Of a stretch of DNA of 64,000 nt, positions 54,301 through 61,400 are shown piece after piece. The stretch spans positions 744,001 to 808,000 of the forward strand of contig CM074130.1 in the NCBI GenBank assembly GCA_037178625.1, read 5' to 3'. The position numbers and the translations under genes are program-made. This stretch comes from Skeletonema tropicum. Lineage: Eukaryota; Bacillariophyta; Thalassiosirophyceae; Thalassiosirales; Thalassiosiraceae. The notes under the pieces were generated by a model, which worked only from the letters and a program-made list of their open reading frames with translations, was not told where the DNA came from and did no database searches. Within the stretch, counting starts at the first letter, position 1. Each line of letters starts with the position of its first letter.

Positions 54301-57300
54301 GTGGCGGTCCTTGTGCTAGCAGTTTGATGGAACCATCTTCGTATTCCAGAATCGTCGTTGGTACCACTGATGAAGCGGGCTCATCCAGCACTCGGACTGG
54401 CTGCATGATCGACACTCTGTCATTCGATTCCACGTCGTGAGCGTATTCATAAATCGTATCATCCGAATGTATCTCCACTGTCCGTGTGTCCGTGTTGAGG
54501 AAGTGACGCCAGATCCGTTTAGATGGGTTGATCCAATCTCCAAGTGGCTCCTTAAGAAACAACGATTTGCTATCAGTCAAACGTTGCAGGGATCTCTTCC
54601 ACAATTTCCAATCTGCTTCCGTCGGATATTCCATGCCAAATTCCAGTGTTGACCGCTGTTTGCCAAGGCGCCCTTCAGGTGAGTCCTTCCAATGCCCATC
54701 AAGCAGATACTGCTCTAGATATCGTCCATTTGGCGTAGTCACGTCAGAGAGGAACATTGCCTCCTGAGCTTTCCTCACTCTATTGACTCGCTGTAGCTCC
54801 GTCCCTCGTAGACCCAGTTCAACCATGCAGTCCATAATAGCCCTATCCTTGTTCCTCGGGATGGGGATGTCATCATATTGCAGATCCAGCACGATTCCCA
54901 GTTCGTCTATCTTCTCCCATAGGGCTTTCGCCCATGCGTTGGTTGATAAATGACCCCAAACTTCAAAGTCATAGTTGAAGGGACAGTCCGGTACCCCTAT
55001 TTCCACTTGGAGGTGTTCCATAACTGCTCTTAAAGTGATCCCTAGGGCTGAAGTTGTTCCATAGTGTTGCAAGAATGAAGATAAAGTAGCAGCCGCAGTT
55101 TCCACAGTCAAGTCGTAGAGACCGATTCCACCAAACGTGGCCGGCAGGTATCTCCATTCCTTGGTAATTGATCGGTTGACACCTAGGTTGCTTAACATAT
55201 AGAAATCTGCTGCCATCAATCCTTTTTTGAGCTCAGGGATTGACGCCGAGCAGGCCCCCAGACCGTACCTGAGTCCAGACCATAGCTGATTGGTGTAGCT
55301 CATCCACACCGAACGAGTTGGTATTTGCCCGCTCTTAATCTGAGCCGTCCACGTTGTCATTTTTTCTCTCATCTGCTCGAAGTGTTGGTCTGGTTTCCCG
55401 TCCAGTCTAGCGTAGAGACCTAAGTTGTTGTCAGCTTTATTCGATGGCAACCTATCTATCGGCGCAGTGCCCCCGTCGGTAGTAGGGACGTGGAAAATCA
55501 AGTCATCCAGTTCACTCATGTCAACCTCTTCGCCGTCTGAGGGCATCGCTTTTTGATCCGTGTAACACCAGCCGCCCTTTCCATCGGGTGTTTGATCGTG
55601 TATTGTAACTCCACATTTGTCTGGTTTCAAAGCGCCACCCGTTTCCCCTAAAGCACCTGCCCAATCCGAGATTGACTCTTGCCCTCTAGCACTTGCCGAG
55701 ATAATGTCATCGTCAGCTCTAAGGCCTTCCCACAAATTGGTATCATCAACATACAGGATTCCCACCTGATTAATCTTTTTATGTGAGATTGGACACTTCA
55801 CTTCCACTCCATGCCCATTAGTTTTGTGGGTATTAATCATGACCGTGCTGATCTGTTGCCATGTCGGAGGAGCTGCACCGTTCCCTTGAGCGAGACCGTG
55901 TTTCCCGTCCTCTTTTCCACCAAAATATGAAGAGGATTGGCCAAAACCAGTTCGTAGAAAAAACTCCATATTATGCAAAGGGCGGAGCATCGACAGTGCC
56001 GCACATTTGGGCACTTTAAACGCCTGTAGAGTGAGGCTGGCGATAGGAAGAGCAACCCGGTCGTAGCACTGGGCCGCATCAACCTGTGCCACCAGGAGGG
56101 GTCTTTTGGTGATTCGGGCAATGTCGTACATCAATACTTGTTGCAGGATTGCATCTTCTGCCGTGCGTCCCTTCCCACTGTAGATCTCCTCCGGGACCAT
56201 CCCCTTTGCTCGGGCGAGGTCCAGCATGCGATGTCCAAAAATCAACTTATTACAGAAATTGAAGTCAGCCTCAAGCAAGAGAATAGCTCTCAGTTTATTC
56301 ACCAACGCCACACCTGCAATCTTCTCGAGCATTACCGACAGACCCCGAGCCCAACGTTCTGGGCCGGTTCCTGTTTGAATCATAAGAGAGAACTTCTTTG
56401 CTAGCAGCCTGGAAAGGTCGTCATCGTAGGCTATCGACTTATAGTGACCAAAATGCAGCCCCGATATCGAGGATGACGTTCTTTCTTTCACTTTCTTCCA
56501 GTAATATTGGTAGTCCTCCTGTGAAACGACAACGGAAATCTCACCATCGCCAATTTTTTTCCAGATGGCTGCGATTTCGTCCAGTATCAGTATTGTGCGT
56601 TGATCTGTGTCTGGGGGAGGGGCGAAAGATCCCTCAAGGATTTCTATCGCTGCATTTGTGTCGGCGTAGACTCCCAGGAGGTCGAATTGTACCCCTTGGC
56701 AGACTGGGGCAGAAGTAGCCCGTCCAAACCTTGTGCGGAGTTCTGCCTTTAGTGCCTCTTCAATCGATTCTTTTGTGGCGTGCTCGACAACTTTCCCGTC
56801 TGCTTGTGTAACTTCCACTCTTGTAACATTCATCACTCCTTGCTGCTTTGTTGCTCGTTTAATCCCCTGCCACTGTTTTCTTTGAGCCTCCCCTTTGAGG
56901 ATCAGCTCCACCCTCTTGGCTTCATCAAACCGTTCATTTATCACAGCATCGGTCAACTTCTCGTGTAGAAAATGTTTTCTGAGGTAAGGTGATTCAGCCA
57001 TGAGTTCTCGTGTGCGTTTTTTGGTCTCCTTGTACAGCTTAACCACTTCATCCACAGGGTACCGAAGACAGTCCTCCATTCCTTTGCGCCTAGCGAATCT
57101 TCTCAAATTGCCCCAATTGACCTTTTTTCCTTGGTGATGTCGTAGTATCCATTTCAGGAGGTGGCATTTATCCATCCACGATTGTATTGCTGGAGAGAAC
57201 TCATAATGCGCCGGGTAAATCACTCTGCATTTCGCCTCTGCGTGTAGCATCTCCTCTTCAATCATGTTGTCCAGGATTTCCATCTTGGACACCACTTCAG

Positions 57301-58729
57301 CCGAGGGCGGGAATGAGGCTATCCTACTTACTTCTTTGAGCTTCTGGGGGATGCGTCTATCGCTGAAGCCTTTTTTTAATTGTGCAAGGTACTTCACTCT
57401 TATCCGCGGCACCTTTGAGTTAAGCTTTCTAGCCTTCGGTGGCACAATACGACAAATAGAAGTGCCAATAACCGACCTCATCTGTAGGTCGACAACCACT
57501 GGCCGGTGATCTCCCAAATCACCGTCGAACGGTAAGTAGCTGGCTCCAGTTAGTTCAACGTCGTCCGAGATCCATATACCGTCGATGGCACCATTCTTTT
57601 GGCTGTTGCCTCGAAAATGTGTAGCAGGACCTCTTCTTCCGGGGACCATACGGTGCACTGCTTCCCTCATGCGGATATCATCCTCTGCAAGTCGTTTACT
57701 GAGGACTCCATCCAACACATTCTCATTAGCATCCATCATCAGAACAACCCTGTCTCCTTTGCTGCGCCACCGTTTGATGGCATCGACAATGTGTCTCCGG
57801 AACAGATCCTTGGGGTTGGTCTTCAGCTGGTGCGATTGGATGTATCTCTCAATATGTTGATAGTATGTACCAACCCCTTCTGATTTACAGGGCGCGTAGG
57901 CACTTAAGAAGACTGTTCTCACGCCATTGACCGGCTCCGTCCTATACCAGCTGAACATTCCCAGCTCAGTGGAATCTTTACCGCAGGTCATGGGTAAGCC
58001 CGACAACTCGTCTCTAATCACAACTGCTGTCCCCCCCGCTTGAACATTACCAATGTTCTGAAGTTCCCGAGTGTTCTGAGAATGTACTGATTTGATTCTG
58101 TCATCTCCATGTCTTAGCATCGAGGCTACCGTCACTGATGATTTTAGATGGTGGAAGTTGGTGTTGGTCTCCTGGAGCCCCAGAACATCCACACCATACG
58201 TCCGCAGGACGTGCTTGAGTCTATCTACCTTGTGGTTGTTGTGCTTCCACAGACTGAGCCCGTTGATATTCAATGACATTATTCGAACTACATCACTGCC
58301 CTTCTCCTCCACCCTCAAGTTCCCGTAAATAGGCACAATCGTATTCTCCACTGTCTGGCCAAGTGGACGGAGTTCTTTCGTCGAGGAGGTTCTATCTTGT
58401 TTCTCCCTCTCTTTGTGCCTATAATCATCAAGCAGTTCATTGAGGTCCTTTGCTGACGGATCATCGCACCAACGCTGCCTATTTGCTATGAGCTGCCTCA
58501 TCGTATCTGCATCTAACTTATCACTTGTATTATTCTTTTCGCTGCTGTACCTCCCTCTAAATTTGACGTGGTTGCGTGTATTCGAGAGTCGGTACTGTTG
58601 TGCACGCCGGGCCGATTTCTTCTGATTGGAGGTACTGCGGCGAGGTTGTTGCTTACGTTGCCTCTCTTGAATGGATTGGCTCACCTCGGGGTATCGGGCA
58701 AAATACCGTAGAGGCTGCCCATTATCCAT
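51362..58729 (-). CDS. LINE ORF2: APE endonuclease, reverse transcriptase, RNase H, Ulp1 protease
   Basis: 2455 residues, unbroken. APE endonuclease about 148-415: IMSLNINGLS, LQETNTNFH, MMDANENV, GAIDGIWISD, GDHRPVVVDL. Reverse transcriptase about 760-1070: motif A QVDAAQCYDRV, motif B GLAQGNGAAPPTW, motif C YVDDTN. RNase H about 1520-1660: CCTDGSYMKK, RGEQLGML, FCDNKGT, KAHQDD. C-x2-C...H-x4-C knuckle at about 1793 (CPNCGCFETADHLNRC). C48 cysteine protease about 2120-2310: PPQWLNDEVINGYL, TH-WLLLR, LWDSQG, KQTNGHDCGLF, giving the full His-Asp-Gln-Cys set. Basic tail PPKRKKRK. The ATG overlaps the ORF1 stop (TAATG). The enzyme copies the RNA at nicked DNA; the protease may process the polyprotein or strip SUMO-like tags, unknown. 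Confidence 0.95.
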   Translation of the reverse strand: MDNGQPLRYFARYPEVSQSIQERQRKQQPRRSTSNQKKSARRAQQYRLSNTRNHVKFRGRYSSEKNNTSDKLDADTMRQLIANRQRWCDDPSAKDLNELLDDYRHKEREKQDRTSSTKELRPLGQTVENTIVPIYGNLRVEEKGSDVVRIMSLNINGLSLWKHNNHKVDRLKHVLRTYGVDVLGLQETNTNFHHLKSSVTVASMLRHGDDRIKSVHSQNTRELQNIGNVQAGGTAVVIRDELSGLPMTCGKDSTELGMFSWYRTEPVNGVRTVFLSAYAPCKSEGVGTYYQHIERYIQSHQLKTNPKDLFRRHIVDAIKRWRSKGDRVVLMMDANENVLDGVLSKRLAEDDIRMREAVHRMVPGRRGPATHFRGNSQKNGAIDGIWISDDVELTGASYLPFDGDLGDHRPVVVDLQMRSVIGTSICRIVPPKARKLNSKVPRIRVKYLAQLKKGFSDRRIPQKLKEVSRIASFPPSAEVVSKMEILDNMIEEEMLHAEAKCRVIYPAHYEFSPAIQSWMDKCHLLKWILRHHQGKKVNWGNLRRFARRKGMEDCLRYPVDEVVKLYKETKKRTRELMAESPYLRKHFLHEKLTDAVINERFDEAKRVELILKGEAQRKQWQGIKRATKQQGVMNVTRVEVTQADGKVVEHATKESIEEALKAELRTRFGRATSAPVCQGVQFDLLGVYADTNAAIEILEGSFAPPPDTDQRTILILDEIAAIWKKIGDGEISVVVSQEDYQYYWKKVKERTSSSISGLHFGHYKSIAYDDDLSRLLAKKFSLMIQTGTGPERWARGLSVMLEKIAGVALVNKLRAILLLEADFNFCNKLIFGHRMLDLARAKGMVPEEIYSGKGRTAEDAILQQVLMYDIARITKRPLLVAQVDAAQCYDRVALPIASLTLQAFKVPKCAALSMLRPLHNMEFFLRTGFGQSSSYFGGKEDGKHGLAQGNGAAPPTWQQISTVMINTHKTNGHGVEVKCPISHKKINQVGILYVDDTNLWEGLRADDDIISASARGQESISDWAGALGETGGALKPDKCGVTIHDQTPDGKGGWCYTDQKAMPSDGEEVDMSELDDLIFHVPTTDGGTAPIDRLPSNKADNNLGLYARLDGKPDQHFEQMREKMTTWTAQIKSGQIPTRSVWMSYTNQLWSGLRYGLGACSASIPELKKGLMAADFYMLSNLGVNRSITKEWRYLPATFGGIGLYDLTVETAAATLSSFLQHYGTTSALGITLRAVMEHLQVEIGVPDCPFNYDFEVWGHLSTNAWAKALWEKIDELGIVLDLQYDDIPIPRNKDRAIMDCMVELGLRGTELQRVNRVRKAQEAMFLSDVTTPNGRYLEQYLLDGHWKDSPEGRLGKQRSTLEFGMEYPTEADWKLWKRSLQRLTDSKSLFLKEPLGDWINPSKRIWRHFLNTDTRTVEIHSDDTIYEYAHDVESNDRVSIMQPVRVLDEPASSVVPTTILEYEDGSIKLLAQGPPLASQPEVVAPTTFLERLRSKGGEWMWDSISFSSDPSWIVEAIQRGSLFCCTDGSYMKKLAPEICGAAWVFYCAESQQWLKGEFTEHSKWANSYRGEQLGMLAIHLILLTIEEHYGVPLSNANIFCDNKGTILTFSRKYDRVPGSAKNNDILRVLRKIQSVSALAHKLSHVKAHQDDSLGYACLALEARLNVDCDFRAKAAIKRAIENFSSLPVTLSLPLEAAVVIIDGIKQTADLAKDLRYHVGKVKARQFYADEQLLHPDIFDSVAWEPLRLLLDRRPKMFNLWYAKQCSGYCGTGQMITRYDKTASDKCPNCGCFETADHLNRCRSRIRRGLLLDSINDLQEWMEGHCTHTCIQKWLPLFISLQGSTLFVDMVHSQGWRMSQQMRRVGNSLDRIGWRNVMEGKVSKEFLQMQKEHLLKNHSFMTIDSWTSGFLDKLLSLTHTQWICRNLTKHHRTQGTKALASREEILREIEHQLNLGSDGLSAEARCLLEIPTDELYGKQTSELQYWLNAAVASRQAAGDESGGLLEPPAGQGTTGAKQREDRKSKPPGTSKTAAPARKPKELAPIFLPKKARRPAQPGALPTQPPTTLPPAVSPQQQDRIGLLQRNSDEDLHRCQVGALLRDVPANFQLCLQGGDKVRRDAMRSLRPPQWLNDEVINGYLLRVLLPKVNRQHVYIFNSFFMSTLLRTGADGRSAPSYNFDGVKRWGNRLRRKNKILGMKEIFVPINHSRTHWLLLRANTETKVITLWDSQGRKPGNQLYLTSMLRYLGDKYSELHGVPSDDWKAEWSLEDASNNSPKQTNGHDCGLFVLANATMLAQQIPLSPSSYNEGDFQLLDTRSRVAMLLWLASTNRPVPPAVRAVQSRRRQRPTQSNERSRNGQSKIKPLPAKKASAAVKHSKGKERAKRRRNNKRIIPGGPKTRGKILVTDPTPLQQTHSLLNKKRNAESVVFGEATLLATTQRHAPPKRKKRKQHHPD

Positions 58730-59625
58730 TACACCATGGGCCCCACAACACCTATATCAGATGGAGGGGCCTGGGAGAGAGCTGCCTCGGCTTGTGAGAC
58801 CGAGACGTCGACGCAGTCATTAGATACCAATCTATCAAGGAATGATTCACCACCGCGATTGTGTAGAATAAATTTGGTGTAGATGCTACACACATCCGAA
58901 TCCTCACCGCAATACGTATTGCCATTTTCCAAAGTATTGTCACTGTTGCTATGATTTTGTAGCACAACTTCGACTGTAGACGTCATCCAATTCACAACGC
59001 TAAAAGGACTATAGCCAGAAGTGTTGTTGTTATGTGAAAGAGCGACAAAGGGTCTACTTTGTTGTGTACATCTCCAATTATATTTGTGGCGTACAAGTGC
59101 AGCGTCTTCCATGCTAATTTGCTCCAATATAGGTTCTTCATCATGCCAAGGTGGGGGCCAAGGTGGTTTAGGTGGGGGAGCTGGGATTGCACCTGTTTGA
59201 TGTAGTAGATTGTTGGCAGTAATAAGTTGTTGGACTGCTTCCTCCCTTCTCATCTTCATGCCTTGTTTCCCAACCGATTGTGTCACAACCCGATTGTTGT
59301 TCCAGTTTCCCTCCTCTCCATTAATGAAATTAAAAGTCGTCCATCCCTGCGTTGTGTCCTTTGACCGGCAGAGTCTTCCATCCCTTAATCCGTCCCTCAT
59401 TCCTCCGATATCTCCAAAACACCATTCCTGTTTGATGTTGCAACCGGCCGGCCACATGGCCCTGCTGCCGCCCTTCCCAAACAATGTGAGTGTAGTTTCA
59501 ATTGATGCGTACTTTTTTGCCGTAGTAAGTCTCGTTTTTAAGGAGCCGTTCATATGGTTATTATACATTATAGTGTTGTCGTACCCTGTTCCCAGGGTGC
59601 AGTTGGTAGCGGTGTCGGCTGCCAT
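58729..59625 (-). CDS. LINE ORF1 protein
   Basis: 298 residues from the ATG at 59625 to the TAA whose last A (58729) is also the first base of the ORF2 start. No CCHC knuckle or RRM is obvious, unlike many LINE ORF1 proteins. Visible features: a proline/tryptophan-rich stretch (PPPKPPWPPPWHDEEP, about residues 155-170), cysteines at AGCNIKQEWCFGDIGG, and an asparagine/serine-rich C-terminal part. Presumed RNA-binding by position only. The TAATG junction suggests that ORF2 is made by termination-reinitiation. Confidence 0.85.
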   Translation of the reverse strand: MAADTATNCTLGTGYDNTIMYNNHMNGSLKTRLTTAKKYASIETTLTLFGKGGSRAMWPAGCNIKQEWCFGDIGGMRDGLRDGRLCRSKDTTQGWTTFNFINGEEGNWNNNRVVTQSVGKQGMKMRREEAVQQLITANNLLHQTGAIPAPPPKPPWPPPWHDEEPILEQISMEDAALVRHKYNWRCTQQSRPFVALSHNNNTSGYSPFSVVNWMTSTVEVVLQNHSNSDNTLENGNTYCGEDSDVCSIYTKFILHNRGGESFLDRLVSNDCVDVSVSQAEAALSQAPPSDIGVVGPMV

Positions 59626-59719
59626 GGTTCACGTCGATCGCTGTAGACGATGTACTAATTCCTACGTAGGTATTTATGTCATTTTTTCATATCTTTTCCA
59701 GACAACCTGCTTGAGATTG

Positions 59720-59736
59720 TTTATCCTTGTTATGTA
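59720..59736. repeat. Target-site duplication, 5' side of the LINE
   Basis: TTTATCCTTGTTATGTA, identical to 51112-51128; marks the exact 5' end of the inserted element. Confidence 0.95.
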
Positions 59737-60043
59737 TCCTTACCATGTAATTTTATTATTAGTTGATGTTATCGCAGTAGTACTGATTAGTCTATATATT
59801 ACGTAATCATTAACGTAGTGTGTAAAACGAATCGGTTTATCAGACAGCCATTCTCACGGCTGTATCTACGATGGCAGCGTTCGAAAAGAATAGAATACGG
59901 GGAGAAAATGATGACAATATTTATTCTATTCTCCGACGGGGAGGAACGCGGACATAATAAGTATGAGGAAATGGAACCAGTTCACTGAGGTTATATTTGA
60001 CTGGGAGGAGCGATAAGAATTTGCCGAGGAATGCGGGAGGAAA

Positions 60044-60175
60044 GAAGGAAAGAGATTTGATATCGATATAATGAATTGCCGAGGACGCCGGCATAATAAT
60101 TGGCCCCAAGAAGGAAAGAGATTCGATATTGATATAATGAATTGCCGAGGACGCCGACATAATAATTGGCCCCCC
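60044..60175 (+). repeat. Two tandem units of 66 bp
   Basis: GAAGGAAAGAGATT(T/C)GATAT begins at 60044 and again at 60110; each unit includes ATGAATTGCCGAGGACGCCG and ends TAATAATTGGCCCC. Confidence 0.85.
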
Positions 60176-60355
60176 AGTAAGGACACCTGGGATATCAACA
60201 ACCATCGCCGAGGAATGCCGGCGATAAATAAATCGGCCCTGCTGGGGAGGAATGCCCCCGTCTGCATAAAAGGAATTGGCCCAAACTAACTATTGACGGA
60301 TAGGCACCACTAGAGACGTGGAGCTGGAAACAGAAATCGAACGTAGAAACATATT

Positions 60356-60720
60356 AAGAACCCAGATCACCTAGGAGAGGTGCAGAAGGTTAGAAACATA
60401 TTAGAACCCAGATCACCTAGGAGAGGTGCAGAAGGTTAGAACCCAGATCACCTAGAAGAGGTGCAGAAGGTTAGAAACATATTAAGAACCCAGATCACCT
60501 AGGAGAGGTGCAGAAGGTTAGAACCCAGATCACCTAGAAGAGGTGCAGAAGGTTAGAAACATATTAAGAACCCAGATCACCTAGGAGAGGTGCAGAAGGT
60601 TAGAACCCAGATCACCTAGAAGAGGTGCAGAAGGTTAGAAACATATTAAGAACCCAGATCACCTAGGAGAGGTGCAGAAGGTTAGAACCCAGATCACCTA
60701 GAAGAGGTGCAGAAGGTTAG
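60356..60720 (+). repeat. Higher-order tandem repeat, 82-bp period built of 35-bp units
   Basis: A 35-bp unit starting AGAACCCAGATCACCTAG occurs in two alternating forms (CTAGGAGAGG and CTAGAAGAGG) followed by a 12-bp spacer AGAAACATATTA. The pair plus spacer repeats every 82 bp from about 60484 (60566, 60648), with an irregular start. Each unit contains the small hairpin CACCT-AGGAG-AGGTG. Confidence 0.9.
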
Positions 60721-60765
60721 AAAAGTTAGAAAATAGATAGGAAATAGAAACCCAGGAAAGAAATA

Positions 60766-60910
60766 CTGCAAGGAGCCAGTATAGACCCTGCAAGGAGCCA
60801 AGGGCGACGGACGGAAATTGCTGCAAGGAGCCAGCGATAACACGAGAAATTAGGTACTGCAAGGAGCCAGCAGATAGGGAATATTAAAGAATATCGCTGC
60901 AAGGAGCCAG
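60766..60910 (+). repeat. Five irregularly spaced copies of CTGCAAGGAGCCAG
   Basis: Copies at 60766, 60788 (last base differs), 60821, 60857 and 60897, spaced 22, 33, 36 and 40 bp. The first bases and last bases (CTG...CAG) pair, and flanking bases sometimes extend the stem (TACTG...CAGTA at the first, GCTG...CAGC at the third and fifth). Confidence 0.8.
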
Positions 60911-61400
60911 CAGAATCACGGAAGGAATAGGGATACCAGAGAGTATTAACGATGTAACAGTCAATGGCAAAGTGCCGACACATTCTTGGAGAGATAAAGG
61001 AAAAGTAAACGTAAGTGGCAAAGTGCCACCGCGTCGTCGTTGGAGATAGAAAAGAAAGAAAAATACCACCAAGAGGTGGGGCCAGTAGAGCCTATCGTCT
61101 TCGAAAAGAAAGAGAAATACCACTAGAATAGGAAGGAATGAAATAGATCACCGAGTAAGTGAGGCGAACACCCGAAGGAGAGCATAAATAGTAGTAGTCA
61201 TGGTCGCAGTGCCTGACGGAGAAAAGATGGCCGAAGTGCCGGCGTAAAGTGAGACGGCCGGAGTGCCTGTAATGTTGGTAAATGAAAAAGAATAGGGACC
61301 GTGATTGACCAGGAAGAGAGATAGAAACATTTCGTATGAGAGACGACAAGAGAGCTGAAAAGGCCTGAGTAATAGACGAAAACTAATGTGCACCCAGAAG

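Larger units (their letters stand above)
51129..59719 (-). mobile_element. Full-length two-ORF non-LTR retrotransposon (8.6 kb) with 17-bp target duplication
   Basis: The element is flanked by a perfect 17-bp direct repeat TTTATCCTTGTTATGTA at 51112-51128 and 59720-59736. On the minus strand it starts at 59719, has a 94-bp 5' leader, ORF1 (59625-58729), ORF2 (58729-51362), a 3' untranslated region of about 200 bp with three hairpins, and a tail of about eight TTTA units (51129-51161). Complete termini, a perfect duplication and two unbroken frames mean a young insertion that may still be active. The pol order is APE endonuclease, reverse transcriptase, RNase H, zinc knuckle, Ulp1-type protease. 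Confidence 0.95.
59930..61400. other. Hairpin- and repeat-rich non-coding stretch
   Basis: No supported reading frame. Many short inverted repeats enclose purine-rich loops, for example ATCGCCG-aggaatgc-CGGCGAT (60205-60226), GGGG-aggaatg-CCCC (60244-60258), CACCT-aggag-AGGTG (repeated), GTGGCA-aag-TGCCAC (61014-61028) and CCACC-aaga-GGTGG (61065-61078). The loops are similar while the stems differ. Nature unknown; could be structured RNA or part of an unrecognised element. Confidence 0.5.

Noticed and set aside
60356..60720. CRISPR-like array of regularly spaced repeats
   Set aside because: The units are contiguous and there are no unique spacers; the 12-bp spacer is itself constant. The genome is eukaryotic. 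It is a tandem repeat.
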